The position numbers were made by a program, and so were the translations under genes. Below, piece after piece: positions 36,442-45,656 of a stretch of 64,000 nucleotides of DNA. Positions within the stretch are counted from its first letter, which is position 1; each line of letters starts with the position of its first letter. The stretch is from Planomonospora sp. ID67723. GTDB lineage: Bacteria; Actinomycetota; Actinomycetes; Streptosporangiales; Streptosporangiaceae. Under the pieces are notes generated by a model. The model worked only from the letters and a program-made list of their open reading frames with translations. It searched no databases and was not told the origin of the DNA. The stretch covers positions 1,860,001 through 1,924,000 of the forward strand of contig NZ_JABTEZ010000002.1 of NCBI RefSeq assembly GCF_015711605.1, written 5' to 3'.

Positions 36442-37601
36442 GCTCCGCGACCACGGGAACCTCCTCCTTCCCCCGCCTCACCATGGGAGTGGAAGAGGAG
36501 TTCCTGCTCGTCGACCCGGAGACCGGCAGGGTCGTGCCGGCCGCGCCGACGGTGCGCAGGCGGATCGGCGCCCCCCTCACCGGACGGGTCCAGCCGGAGC
36601 TGGCCAGGTTCCAGATCGAGACCAACAGTCTCATCCACACCGACCTGGAGAACCTGCGCCGGGACCTGGCAGAGCTGCGGGCCTCGGTGGGCGCGGCGGC
36701 CGAGCGCGCCGGGGCGTGCCTGATGGCGTCCGGTACGGCGCTGCTCGGCAACGCCGGCCTGCCGCCGCTGACCCCGTCCGCGCGCTACGAACGCATGTCC
36801 CGCCGTTACGGCGCCCTCCTGCACGGCCAGGGCGTCTGCGGCTGCCACGTCCACATCGGAATCGCCGACCGCGAGGAGGCGGTCCGGGTGAGCGACCACG
36901 TGCGCCTCTGGCTGCCGGTGCTCCAGGCGCTGACCGCCAACTCCCCGATCGCCGAGGGGACGGACACCGGCTACGCCAGCTGGCGCGCCGTACTGTGGTC
37001 CCGCTGGCCCAGCGCCGGCCCGCCCCCCTGCTTCTCCTCGGCCGAGCACTACGACGCGGTCGTCGAAGCCCTCCTCGACAGCGGGGTCATCATGGACCGG
37101 GGGATGATCTACTGGTACGTCAGGCCCTCCCACCACCTGCCCACCCTGGAGTTCCGCACCGCGGACACGTGCGCGACGGCCGACGAGGCCGTCGCGCTGG
37201 CCGGACTGGTCAGGGCGCTGGCCGCCACAGCCCTCGTCGACGTCAGGAAGGGCCTGCCGCCTCCCGAGGTGGACCAGTCACTGCTGGAGGCGGCCTACTG
37301 GCGAGCGGCCCACGACGGGCTGGAGGGAGAGGGCGTCGATCTGCTGACCGGCCGCCGGGCACCGATGTGGAAGCTGGTCGGCGCGTTGCTGCGGTGGGTG
37401 CGCTCCGCCCTGGAGGAGAGCGGCGACCTGCTCCTCGTGACGGACCTGCTGAACCGGCTGCGCCGCCGCGGCTCGGGAGCGGCCCGCCAGCGCGCCGCCT
37501 TCCGCGTGCGGCACGACGTGCGTGACGTCGCCCGGTTGCTGGCCGAGCAGACGTGGGAGACTCCCGAACTCCTCGTACCGGATCGTGCCGGGGCGCGATA
37601 G
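36438..37601 (+). CDS. YbdK-type carboxylate-amine ligase (glutamate-cysteine ligase 2 family)
   Basis: 387 residues, near the usual length. GCS2 fold: MGVEEEFLLVDPETG (Mg-ATP Glu cluster), QPELARFQIETNS, GVCGCHVHIGI, ANSPIAEGTDTGYASWR, YVRPSHHLPTLEFRTADTC. YbdK proteins have weak gamma-glutamylcysteine ligase activity in vitro, and their real substrate is often unknown. ATG at 36438 overlaps the leader ORF stop. It is a second member of the ligase superfamily besides EgtA in this window. It ends inside a perfect hairpin. Confidence 0.85.
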   Translation: MSSATTGTSSFPRLTMGVEEEFLLVDPETGRVVPAAPTVRRRIGAPLTGRVQPELARFQIETNSLIHTDLENLRRDLAELRASVGAAAERAGACLMASGTALLGNAGLPPLTPSARYERMSRRYGALLHGQGVCGCHVHIGIADREEAVRVSDHVRLWLPVLQALTANSPIAEGTDTGYASWRAVLWSRWPSAGPPPCFSSAEHYDAVVEALLDSGVIMDRGMIYWYVRPSHHLPTLEFRTADTCATADEAVALAGLVRALAATALVDVRKGLPPPEVDQSLLEAAYWRAAHDGLEGEGVDLLTGRRAPMWKLVGALLRWVRSALEESGDLLLVTDLLNRLRRRGSGAARQRAAFRVRHDVRDVARLLAEQTWETPELLVPDRAGAR

Positions 37602-37620
37602 GCCGTGATCGCGCCCCGGC
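37587..37620. terminator. Perfect hairpin overlapping the ybdK-type stop codon
   Basis: GCCGGGGCGCGAT (37587-37599) pairs with ATCGCGCCCCGGC (37608-37620), 13 bp without mismatch, 8-nt loop. The stop codon TAG (37599-37601) lies at the loop edge. Confidence 0.75.
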
Positions 37621-37654
37621 GTTAGACGGGAGAGGACGCGGGCACTTCAGGGAC

Positions 37655-38518
37655 ATGCCAGAGGAAGCGAACACCACACCGCCGGCGCAGAGCCAGCCGT
37701 ACCCGGGCCACAGCGGGGAGATGACGCCCGAGCCGCGTGACGAGATGCGCGACTACACCGGGAGGGACCTGCTGGCCGGCAAGCGCGCGCTGATCACCGG
37801 TGGCGACTCGGGGATCGGCCGCGCGGTCGCCGTCGCCTTCGCCAAGGAAGGAGCCGACGTCGCGATCGCCTATCTGGTCGAGCACGACGACGCCAACCAC
37901 ACCAGGAAGCTGGTGGAGGCGGCCGGGCGTCGCTGCGTGCTGATCCCTGGTGACCTGAGCGACCGCGACCACTGCGCCTCGACCGTCGAGCAGACGGTGG
38001 CCGAACTCGGCGGCCTCGACATCCTGGTCAACAACGTCGCCTACCAGGCGCCGGTCGAGTCGCTGGAGGAGTTGACCGACGAGCAGTGGGAGCACACCTT
38101 CGCGGTCAACATCCACAGCTACTACCGGGTCACCAAGGCGGCGCTGCCGTATCTGCGCGAGGGCAGCGCGATCATCAACACCTCCTCCATCAACGGGTTG
38201 CGCGGCAACAAGACGCTCCTGGACTACTCCGCGACCAAGGGGGCGATCAACGCCTTCACCTATGCGATGGCGCAGAACCTCATCGAGCGGGGCATCAGGG
38301 TGAACGCGGTGGCGCCCGGACCGGTCTGGACACCGCTGATTCCGGCGACCTTCCCCGAGGAGCGGGTCGAGGATTTCGGCAAGCAGGCACCCATGAAGCG
38401 GGCCGCCGACCCCGACGAGATCGCGCCCTCGTACGTGTTCTTCGCGGCCGGGCGGTTGTCGTCCTACTACACCGGTGAGATCCTCGCCCCGATCGGCGGG
38501 GAGACCCTTCCCGGGTGA
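37655..38518 (+). CDS. Short-chain dehydrogenase/reductase, YhdG/GSP39-like
   Basis: 287 residues. The N-terminal ~45 residues (PPAQSQPYPGHSGEMTPEP) are the extra segment typical of the general-stress SDR group (YdaD/YhxC/YghA). Then the NAD(P) site ALITGGDSGIGRAVA, NNVAY (in place of NNAG), Ser in NTSSINGLRG, and catalytic YSATK. The start ATG 37655 is supported by this family N-terminus; the ribosome site is weak. Function is probably general stress aldehyde/alcohol metabolism. Monocistronic. Confidence 0.88.
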   Translation: MPEEANTTPPAQSQPYPGHSGEMTPEPRDEMRDYTGRDLLAGKRALITGGDSGIGRAVAVAFAKEGADVAIAYLVEHDDANHTRKLVEAAGRRCVLIPGDLSDRDHCASTVEQTVAELGGLDILVNNVAYQAPVESLEELTDEQWEHTFAVNIHSYYRVTKAALPYLREGSAIINTSSINGLRGNKTLLDYSATKGAINAFTYAMAQNLIERGIRVNAVAPGPVWTPLIPATFPEERVEDFGKQAPMKRAADPDEIAPSYVFFAAGRLSSYYTGEILAPIGGETLPG

Positions 38519-38836
38519 GGGCCTCTCAGCCGGATCTGCGTGCGCGTCCGGTCCGGCTGCCGGCCCGTGCGGCTCCGGGCCGGCCCCCTACCGTCCGCGT
38601 ACGGCTCAGGCCTCCGGGCGCCGGCCGGGGACGTGGCACGGGAGACATCGCTTTTCCTGATGCCTGATTCGGTGTCTGCCGGCCGCGTCACGGGGGAAGG
38701 AAGCTCCCGATGAGGACAGAGCGGTTCTCCGGGCGTGCCGGTCCCGGCGCGGACATCCCGCCGCGTTCCCGGGCGCCGCTCGCCTCGGGGCGGAACGGGC
38801 ACGGACGAGGCCCGGAACGGAAGGGGTCAGGAGCCG
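38519..38836. other. Intergenic region before mscR, no gene seen
   Basis: 318 bp, strongly GC-rich with scattered short GGCC-type self-complementary stretches around 38545-38590 that could end the SDR transcript. The mscR promoter must lie here, but I could not pick a convincing -35/-10. No coding potential that I would support. Confidence 0.4.
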
Positions 38837-39922
38837 ATGGTGCATGAGGTCCGCGGAGTCGTCGCCCGGGCGAAGGGCGAGCCGGTGTCGGTGGAGACGG
38901 TGCTCGTCCCCGACCCCGGCCCCGGTGAGGCCCTGGTGAGGGTCCAGGCGTGCGGCGTGTGCCACACCGACCTGCACTACCGCGAGGGCGGCATCAACGA
39001 CGAGTTCCCCTTCCTGCTCGGGCACGAGGCGGCCGGGGTCGTCGAGGCCGTGGGGGAGGGGGCCGGTGACGTGGTCCCCGGAGACTTCGTCATCCTCAAC
39101 TGGCGGGCCGTCTGCGGCCGGTGCCGGGCCTGCCGTCGCGGCCGGCCGTGGTACTGCTTCAGCACCCACAACGCCGTGCAGAAGATGACCCTGGCCGACG
39201 GCACCGGGCTCTCGCCCGCCCTCGGCATCGGCGCGTTCGCCGAGAAGACACTCGTGGCGGCGGGCCAGTGCACCAAGGTTGACCCCGCCGTCGGCCCGGC
39301 CGCGGCCGGGCTGCTCGGCTGCGGTGTGATGGCCGGCCTGGGCGCGGCCGTCAACACCGGAGGCGTCACCCGCGGCGACAGCGTCGCGGTGATCGGCTGC
39401 GGCGGCGTCGGCGACGCGGCCATCGCCGGGGCGCGGCTGGCCGGCGCGGCGAAGATCATCGCGGTCGACGTCGACGCCCGCAAGCTGGAGTGGGCCAAGG
39501 GCTTCGGCGCCACCCACACGGTCGACTCCTCCGTCACAGATCCGGTGGAGGCGATCCGCGAGCTCACCGGGGGCTTCGGCGCCGACGTGGTGATCGAGGC
39601 GGTCGGCCGGCCGGAGACCTACAAGCAGGCCTTCTACGCCCGCGACCTGGCCGGGACCGTGGTCCTGGTCGGCGTGCCCACTCCCGAGATGACGCTGGAG
39701 CTGCCCCTGCTGGACGTCTTCGGCCGCGGCGGCGCGCTGAAGTCCTCCTGGTACGGCGACTGCCTGCCCAGCCGGGACTTCCCCATGTTCGTCGACCTGC
39801 ATCTGCAGGGCCGGCTCGACCTCGGCGCCTTCGTCAGCGAGACCATCGCGCTGGACGAGGTTGAGACCGCCTTCGGCAGGATGCACCACGGCGAGGTGCT
39901 CCGTTCGGTGGTGGTCCTCTGA
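38837..39922 (+). CDS. mscR: S-(hydroxymethyl)mycothiol dehydrogenase (mycothiol-dependent formaldehyde dehydrogenase)
   Basis: 361 residues. Zinc alcohol dehydrogenase of class III: catalytic zinc ligands in [15 protein letters not shown] and [11 protein letters not shown], structural zinc cysteines in [18 protein letters not shown] site [12 protein letters not shown]. Actinobacterial MscR oxidises the formaldehyde-mycothiol adduct and can reduce S-nitrosomycothiol. ATG at 38837 behind AGGAG. It overlaps by TGATG a metallo-beta-lactamase-fold gene, the usual mscR partner, which here is broken. Presence implies the organism makes mycothiol. Confidence 0.93.
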   Translation: MVHEVRGVVARAKGEPVSVETVLVPDPGPGEALVRVQACGVCHTDLHYREGGINDEFPFLLGHEAAGVVEAVGEGAGDVVPGDFVILNWRAVCGRCRACRRGRPWYCFSTHNAVQKMTLADGTGLSPALGIGAFAEKTLVAAGQCTKVDPAVGPAAAGLLGCGVMAGLGAAVNTGGVTRGDSVAVIGCGGVGDAAIAGARLAGAAKIIAVDVDARKLEWAKGFGATHTVDSSVTDPVEAIRELTGGFGADVVIEAVGRPETYKQAFYARDLAGTVVLVGVPTPEMTLELPLLDVFGRGGALKSSWYGDCLPSRDFPMFVDLHLQGRLDLGAFVSETIALDEVETAFGRMHHGEVLRSVVVL

Positions 39923-40266
39923 TGGGTGCCCGCGTCGACCACGCCGTCACCTCCGGGACCTTCAGCCTCGACGGCCAGACCTTCGACGTCGACAACAACG
40001 TCTGGTTACTCGGCGCAGTGTTCACCGGCGACACCCTGTTCCAGGGCGGGCCGGGTGCCACCGGGCGGTCGTTCTCCGACTTCGGCGTCATCATCGACTC
40101 GATCCGCGACCGCCTGCTCGTGCTGCCGCCCGAGACGGCAGTCCACACCGGGCACGGCGGCAGCACCACGATCGGGGCCGGGGAGATCAGCGGAGCGTCG
40201 GCACCTCGCCGCACTCCGCCCGTCCGACCTCCGTCCCGCGCAGACCCGCCGCCCACGGAGCGGTGA
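39922..40266 (+). pseudogene. Metallo-beta-lactamase-fold hydrolase, mscR partner, internally deleted
   Basis: The ORF starts by TGATG overlap with mscR, as intact relatives do, and begins with the family N-terminus (VTSGTFSLDGQTFDVDNNVW). It then jumps directly at LLG/AVFTGDTLFQGGPGATG to the C-terminal third: the central part of roughly 100-110 residues, including the HxHxDH metal-binding motif, is missing without loss of frame. The C-terminus is also wrong: after HTGHGGSTTIGA the family sequence stops and an Arg/Pro-rich tail follows that overlaps the 3' end of the opposing RNA-repair gene. Without the metal ligands it cannot be an active hydrolase. Deletion size is estimated from memory of full-length relatives (about 210 residues). 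Confidence 0.8.
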
Positions 40267-43186
40267 GGCCCGCGAGCCCGGCCGCGTCCGGCGGTGTGCG
40301 GCCGAGCCCTACCGCGAACCGCGCCAGCTCCGGCCCGGTCTCGAACGGCCGGGGCCAGGCGTGCACGTCCCGCGTGCCCGCCCGTTCCAGCGCGGTGAGC
40401 AGCGCGCGCACCCGGCCCCGGACACGGCCCAGCGTCACACCGAACTCCTCGCCCCGTCCCGCCCGCACGGTCACGACCGCCCACGCCGCGTGCCGCCGGT
40501 GCAGCGGCGGCGGGGACCACAGAGCCGGCCGGGGGTCGCCGCCGGCCTCCGCCGCCGCCTCCACGATCTCCCAGGCGCCGTAGAGCTCCTGCGTCAGGAG
40601 GTCCCGCATGCCGGGGCCGACCTGCTCGCTGCAGAGGCGGACCGGTGCGGTGGGGGTCATGACGCGCACGCCGGCCTCGGAGCCGCCGACCGGTTCGGGC
40701 AGGGGAATGTCCGGTCGGAGTGCGATCGGCTCACGCCAGTCCCACGCGGCCCACCCGCCGAAGAACCGCCGGAGCAGGTCGGCGGGCGGGAGGTCACCGG
40801 ACTCGCACACCGTCCGCGCCGCCATGACGGTCCAGGCCAGGCCGGGCAGCCCGCCGAACGGCGCGGAGTCCAGCCCCCGCGCCCTCGCCCACGCCTTCAC
40901 CTCCCGGGCCAGCCGGGTGAATCCGGCGCGGCTCGCGCCGCCTGTGCCGGGCACCGCGCCTGCGGCACCGCCGCGGCCGCCTCCCACCTCACCGTCCGCG
41001 CCGTCGACCGCGGCGAGTACCGCCTCCGCGTCGCTGACCGCGCTCAGCGCGATCGCGGAGGCCTCATCCAGTTCGCCGCGGCGCGACACCGCCTCGGCGG
41101 GAAGGAGGTCCCCGGTCGGGACGACGACCAGATCGACGTCCAGGTCACCGGCGCTCAGCCGCAGACCGGGCACCCTGGCCCCGCTCACCCGCCGCACCCC
41201 GGCCGCCTCCGGCAGCGCGGCCTGCACCCGGGCTGCGACGTCCGCGAGATCGGGCGATCCCGGAAGGGCCGCCACCAGGTCCAGGTCCGCGCCCGCCAGA
41301 GCGCAGCCCAGCCGCCGCGAGCCGGCGACGTGGACGGTCCCTTCCGGGAGCGCGTCCCGCAGCCGTTCCACGACCTTCCGCGCCCGCGTGCCGTCCCCCT
41401 CCGGAGAGCCTCCCTGTGTTCCGGGGCCCTCTCCGGGCGCGCGGCCCGGCCGGCCGGCGTCAGGTCCGTGAGCCCCGCCGGGCGCGTGCTCTCCGTGGTC
41501 GAGCCAGCGGACCTCGCCCGTCCCCAGGGTGACGGCCGCCCGGGGCCGCATGGGTTCCTCGCCCCGGCGCGAGAGCAGGACCACCTCGCCGACGTGCGCC
41601 GGCATCGCGCCGAGCCGTACCGCGCAGTCGGCGGCCAGCCGCTCCGGGTCCGGTGTCCTGCCCAGGGTCAGGTGCGGGGTGTATCCCTCGGCGCGGCCCC
41701 GGCAACGGGGGAAGCCGCGTTCCAGCGCGGCGCGCAGCCCGGCCCACGGCTCCGCCCCGCCCGAGGCCGGATCGAGCCAGACCGTGGAGTCGTCACGGTG
41801 GGGGAAGGATCGCACGCCCGCCAGCCGCGCGGTGAACGGGGCGACCCCCGCCGCGGCGGAGGCCAGCAGCCGGGCCGCCTCCTCGAAGTCGGACTCCGGC
41901 ACGAAACCGAACAGCACGTTGACGTGCGGCGGCCACCTGCGGACCTGGGGGTCGTGCTCGCGGCGGATCTCCTGGACCGCCGGCCAGAGCTCCTCCGGCG
42001 GGATCCAGGCCACTGCCGTGCGGGCCGTCGGCCGCACGTCGAGGACGCCGGGGGAGCCGGGCCCTCTCTCCTCGCCGGCGGCGAGGTCCACCGCGACTCC
42101 GTAGTGGTCGGAGACGAACAGGCCGTCGGAAGTCGCCGGCGAGTCGCCCAGCAGAGCCGCGGCCTCGGCGCTCAGGCCGGGGCCGCGCAGCAGGACCCGG
42201 TCGAGCCGGGAGGCCCGGCCGGAGAGGGAAGAGACGGCCGCCAGCGGGTTGACCCGCGGATCGAAGGTCGGCGTCCGGTCGTCGGGCCCCCGGACCTCGG
42301 TCCAGGCGTCCCGCAACCCCAGCACCCCGGCGGGCCCGCTCCCGCCGTCGTTGAGGTCGCCCAGCAGGATCACCTCCCCCTCCACCGAGGCCAGCACCTC
42401 GGCGAGCCTGGCGAGCTCGGCCTCCCGCCTGGCGGGCCCGTTCTCGGCGTGGTCGCTGGTGAGATGCGTGGCGGCCACCACGACCGGCCCGGTGGCGAGC
42501 TCCACCGTGACGGCGGTGACGGCTTTGTACGGGCCCAGGACGTGCCGGCCCGCCTCCCGCACGGGCAGGCGGCTGAGCAGCAGCAGCCCGCTGTCGTCGA
42601 CGTCCCGCCCCGCAGGGTCGGTGCCCAGCGTGTAACCCGAGCGGATCCACCGGGTCCGCAGCAGCATGCCGAGCAGCTCCGCCTCGACCTCCTGCAGCGC
42701 GATGACGTCAGCGTCGGCCCGCTCCAACGCCTCCAGCAGCAGCGGCCTGCGCCGGGCGGTGTCGATCCGGTCGCTGTCATAGCGGTCCCACAGGGTGTTC
42801 CAGGTCAGCACGCGCAGCCGGGCCGCGCCGGGCGCACGCCCGGCCGGTACGGCTTCCGCCGGGCGCCAGCCCGCCAGCGGGTCCCAGGCGGACGGCGTCA
42901 CGGCCGTGAAGAACGGTGCCCGGAGCAGGCGCGGGTCCCGCACCCGCCCGGCCTGCGAGGAGTCGATGCGGTCCAGACCCGCCGACCGGTCCCAGACCAC
43001 CTCGCCGTCCGCTTCGACGAACAGGATCCGGTGCCACGGGATGTCGCCCCCGGGAACGAACGCGGGCAGCGGCACGCGCTTGGGCGCGGCCCCGCGCACG
43101 TTGATCCCCAGGACGAAGCGCGCCGGGTCGAAACGCGGGTCCCAGCGGACCCGGTGGTAGATCTCCTCGCTCGTCCGCATGCTCAT
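40187..43186 (-). CDS. Multidomain RNA-repair protein: MJ1316 + EEP + 2H/LigT + eukaryotic-type poly(A) polymerase
   Basis: 999 residues. Four parts in order. (1) 1-75: MJ1316/DUF504 RNA-end domain ([31 protein letters not shown]). (2) 125-367: endonuclease/exonuclease/phosphatase fold (LTWNTLW, ALQEVE, THLTSDH, LLGDLND, SDHYGV). (3) 380-565: 2H phosphoesterase with HVNVLFGF (His421) and HLTLGR (His505). (4) 600-999: nucleotidyltransferase with GS at 622-623, Asp634/Asp636 and third Asp685 (DLDVDLVVV), then PAP-central-like ([34 protein letters not shown]) and a C-terminal PAP RNA-binding-like RRM ([12 protein letters not shown]...[10 protein letters not shown]). Domain assignments are by motif; activities are inferred. 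ATG at 43186, GAGGAGGG upstream, ATGA overlap with the ligase-kinase gene. Confidence 0.85.
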   Translation of the reverse strand: MSMRTSEEIYHRVRWDPRFDPARFVLGINVRGAAPKRVPLPAFVPGGDIPWHRILFVEADGEVVWDRSAGLDRIDSSQAGRVRDPRLLRAPFFTAVTPSAWDPLAGWRPAEAVPAGRAPGAARLRVLTWNTLWDRYDSDRIDTARRRPLLLEALERADADVIALQEVEAELLGMLLRTRWIRSGYTLGTDPAGRDVDDSGLLLLSRLPVREAGRHVLGPYKAVTAVTVELATGPVVVAATHLTSDHAENGPARREAELARLAEVLASVEGEVILLGDLNDGGSGPAGVLGLRDAWTEVRGPDDRTPTFDPRVNPLAAVSSLSGRASRLDRVLLRGPGLSAEAAALLGDSPATSDGLFVSDHYGVAVDLAAGEERGPGSPGVLDVRPTARTAVAWIPPEELWPAVQEIRREHDPQVRRWPPHVNVLFGFVPESDFEEAARLLASAAAGVAPFTARLAGVRSFPHRDDSTVWLDPASGGAEPWAGLRAALERGFPRCRGRAEGYTPHLTLGRTPDPERLAADCAVRLGAMPAHVGEVVLLSRRGEEPMRPRAAVTLGTGEVRWLDHGEHAPGGAHGPDAGRPGRAPGEGPGTQGGSPEGDGTRARKVVERLRDALPEGTVHVAGSRRLGCALAGADLDLVAALPGSPDLADVAARVQAALPEAAGVRRVSGARVPGLRLSAGDLDVDLVVVPTGDLLPAEAVSRRGELDEASAIALSAVSDAEAVLAAVDGADGEVGGGRGGAAGAVPGTGGASRAGFTRLAREVKAWARARGLDSAPFGGLPGLAWTVMAARTVCESGDLPPADLLRRFFGGWAAWDWREPIALRPDIPLPEPVGGSEAGVRVMTPTAPVRLCSEQVGPGMRDLLTQELYGAWEIVEAAAEAGGDPRPALWSPPPLHRRHAAWAVVTVRAGRGEEFGVTLGRVRGRVRALLTALERAGTRDVHAWPRPFETGPELARFAVGLGRTPPDAAGLAGLTAPWAAGLRGTEVGRAECGEVPTLR

Positions 43187-45081
43187 CCCTCCTCGCCGTC
43201 GAGTGCTCCGGCGACGTCGCGGACGTCCCCCTCCGCTCCGATGTACCACGTGCGGTGCGCCTCTCCCGGAGCGGGCGGGGAGAAGCGGCGGAGCTGGGCG
43301 GAGAGCACCTCCGGCGGCACCGGATGCGCGCGGGCGGCGTTGCGCCGCGCCAGCACGCCGTCCGGGACCAGCATGACCGCGTGCGTCGTCAGCGCGTCAC
43401 GGCGGCGGGCCACGGCCTGCACCAGGGAGCGCTGGTGCCGGTTCAGCGCGGTGGCGTCCCAGACGGCGGTCCCGCCGCCGGCCAGGAGCGCGTCGAGCCG
43501 GCGCAGGCCCTCGCGCAGGACCTCCGGGTTGGCCCGCTGGTCCGACCGGGAGCCGCGGGCCTGGCGCAGGTCGTCGAGCGAGACGACGGCGTCGGTGCCC
43601 GCGACGCTCCGGGCGAAGGTGCTCTTCCCGCTGCCCGACGGCCCCACCATGACGACGAGCCGGGGGAAGTCACCCGACCGCCACCGCCAGGTCAGTGCCG
43701 CGGCCTCCTCCGCCGTGGCGATCCGGCCCAGTGCGTACGCCTCCCGCGTCTCGGCCCAGCACCGGTCCGCCGCGTCGCGGCCTCCTCCGCCGGGCGCCGT
43801 CCACGGGGCCGCCGGTCCGGACCGCCGCGGGCCCGCCGTACCGGAGTCACGTCCGAGGACCCGGCGCAGGCCCGCGCGGAGCGGTTCCAGCGGCGCCTCG
43901 CCGAGCAGCCCGGCCTCTTCGGCGTGGAGCTCGGACCAGGCGACCTGCTCGCGCGCCTCGGCGGCGTCGCCGTCACCGCGCCCGGCCAGGACCGCGGCGG
44001 CCACCGCGTGCAGGATCCCCAGGTCGGCCGCGGCGGCCAGCCGTACCAGACCGGTCCTGCGCGCCTCGTCGGGGAAGGGAAGGTGCAGCCCCGCGTGCAG
44101 ATCGGCCAGGTCGGCGGTCCTCCGTGCCAGGGGCACGCCGAGGGACGCCACCAGCCGGGGCGCCAGCCAGCCGCGGTGCGCGCCGTGGAACAGGGCGGCC
44201 AGCACCCCCGCCAGCCGGGCGTCGCCGGTCCGGCCCAGCAGGTCGAGCCGGGCGGAGACGTCGGCCACGACCGCCTCGGCGCGCTCGACGGCGGTGGCCG
44301 GCGGCGCCGAGGCCCGGGACGCGGCGGCCTGGGATGCGGCGGCCGCCGCCGTGGAGGTCTCCGCGAGGGCGAGCCCGTGCGGCTCCCCGGCCGCGACGCC
44401 CACCGCGGCCAGGAGCGACGGCACGTCCGCCGGGGCCCCCGAGCGCACCTCCCACAGCGCCGCGGCCGGGCTCAGGCCGTTCTCGACGACGGGCGCCAGC
44501 ATCCAGTGCTCGTCCGTCTGCACGTGCCCGGGACGCACCCACTTGGCCACGCGGCGGGCGAACTCCTCCCTGCGGAACCCCTCGGCGGTCCGCACGACGT
44601 AGCCCTCCTGCCTGGCCGGTTCCACCCTCAGGGCCCGCAGAGCCCGCTCGTCGAAGACGCCGCGCCACAGTACCCGCGGCACCGGGACGCCCAGCCCGCG
44701 GGCGAAGCGCACGGTCCGGTCCCAGTCGAGGCAGTGCTCGCCGTCCCAGACGGAGAAGGCGTAGAACCAGCTCTCCAGGTCGTCGTAGCCGATCGAGTGC
44801 CGGGCGTAGAGGTTCTCCCCGCACACCCGCCAGCCCGTCGGGATCGAGCGGGCGATCCTGCCGTGCAGAGCCTTGACCCAGGCGCGGGACGGATGGTGCG
44901 CCGAGTCGAGCGAGCGGGCGTGCAGCCCGTCGGCGTACAGGGTGGTGTTCTCCCCGTCGAGCTTCTCGGTGACGACGACCTCCCGGCCCTCCAGCCCCGG
45001 CAGCCCGCCGGCCCGCACGTCGTCCGGAGAGACGCCCGGCGACCAGGGCAGGTGAGGAGTGCGAGGGTAGTGCACCCGCAT
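43183..45081 (-). CDS. RNA ligase-polynucleotide kinase fusion
   Basis: 632 residues. N-terminal Rnl2-like RNA ligase: adenylated Lys in [11 protein letters not shown] (Lys40), motif [12 protein letters not shown] (105-113), motif IV EGYVVRT (159-165), motif V AKWVRPGH (Lys180). A helical middle part (about 260-460) has no family I can name. C-terminal P-loop kinase: [10 protein letters not shown] (480-489), SLDDLR with catalytic Asp (501-506), [11 protein letters not shown] (541-551) and an Arg lid near 579, as in T4-type polynucleotide kinase. No phosphatase domain is fused. ATG at 45081 behind GGGGAG. First gene of a two-gene operon whose second gene brings the 3'-end-processing domains. 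Predicted to phosphorylate and seal RNA 5' ends. Confidence 0.87.
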   Translation of the reverse strand: MRVHYPRTPHLPWSPGVSPDDVRAGGLPGLEGREVVVTEKLDGENTTLYADGLHARSLDSAHHPSRAWVKALHGRIARSIPTGWRVCGENLYARHSIGYDDLESWFYAFSVWDGEHCLDWDRTVRFARGLGVPVPRVLWRGVFDERALRALRVEPARQEGYVVRTAEGFRREEFARRVAKWVRPGHVQTDEHWMLAPVVENGLSPAAALWEVRSGAPADVPSLLAAVGVAAGEPHGLALAETSTAAAAASQAAASRASAPPATAVERAEAVVADVSARLDLLGRTGDARLAGVLAALFHGAHRGWLAPRLVASLGVPLARRTADLADLHAGLHLPFPDEARRTGLVRLAAAADLGILHAVAAAVLAGRGDGDAAEAREQVAWSELHAEEAGLLGEAPLEPLRAGLRRVLGRDSGTAGPRRSGPAAPWTAPGGGGRDAADRCWAETREAYALGRIATAEEAAALTWRWRSGDFPRLVVMVGPSGSGKSTFARSVAGTDAVVSLDDLRQARGSRSDQRANPEVLREGLRRLDALLAGGGTAVWDATALNRHQRSLVQAVARRRDALTTHAVMLVPDGVLARRNAARAHPVPPEVLSAQLRRFSPPAPGEAHRTWYIGAEGDVRDVAGALDGEEG

Positions 45082-45248
45082 GATCGGCTCCCCGTGACGT
45101 TGTGACGCTCCGGCGACTGTAAGGGGGCCGGAGGGGGCGGATCCATCGAATAACGCCCCGGAGGACCCCGGCCTGTTCGGGGAGCACGCCCGGAGCCCGG
45201 GGCGGCGGGGCGGGCTTCGAGCACCGGCGGACGCGACTTCAATAGCCA

Positions 45249-45278
45249 ATGACTTATATAAGGCAATGCTGATATAGT
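45249..45278 (+). promoter_or_regulatory. Promoter of the ArsR-type gene, probably leaderless
   Basis: ATGACT (45249-45254), 18 bp, then TATAGT (45273-45278), six bases before the GTG at 45285, so transcription would start at the start codon. The region is AT-rich, with CAATG repeated at 45247 and 45264. No Shine-Dalgarno is present. Confidence 0.55.
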
Positions 45279-45284
45279 GATGTC

Positions 45285-45656
45285 GTGCATGCGTTCGATG
45301 TGCTTGGCGATCCGGTGCGCCGCAGGATCCTGGAACTGCTCGCCGGCGGGGAGATGACCTCCGGCGCGGTGTGCGAGGTCATCCGGGAGGAGTTCGGCAT
45401 CTCACAACCGGCGGTCTCGCAGCACCTCAAGGTGCTGCGAGAGGGCGGCTTCGCGACGGTGCGGCCGGAGGGGACCCGCCGCCTCTACGCGGTGAACTCC
45501 GAACCGCTGCGCGAGATCGACGCGTGGCTCGACCGTTTCCGGCGCTTCTGGACTCCGCACCTGGACGCACTGGCGACGGAACTGGCCCGGGGCAGGCGTG
45601 AACGACGGCTCCGGGAGTCCGGCGAAGGACCTACAGAGCAAGGGAGACTTCCATGA
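45285..45656 (+). CDS. ArsR-family winged-helix regulator
   Basis: 123 residues. HTH_20/ArsR fold: FDVLGDPVRRRILELLAGGEMTSGAVCEVI, FGISQPAVSQHLKVLREGGFATVRPEGTRRLYAVNSEPL. No metal-binding Cys cluster, so it belongs to the non-metal type that is regularly paired with SRPBCC (AHSA1) proteins. GTG at 45285. Overlaps the following gene by ATGA, and the pair is presumably autoregulated. Confidence 0.9.
   Translation: MHAFDVLGDPVRRRILELLAGGEMTSGAVCEVIREEFGISQPAVSQHLKVLREGGFATVRPEGTRRLYAVNSEPLREIDAWLDRFRRFWTPHLDALATELARGRRERRLRESGEGPTEQGRLP

Noticed and set aside
39926-44602. A 1558-codon open frame on the plus strand opposite the RNA-repair genes
   Set aside because: Antisense frame of very GC-rich genes; Ala/Arg/Pro/Gly-rich with no domain, while the opposite strand carries clear catalytic motifs.
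40187-45081. Toxin-antitoxin or phage-defence locus at the RNA-repair genes
   Set aside because: No toxin, restriction or sensor gene flanks the pair; the domains point to repair, and defence is only an indirect possibility.
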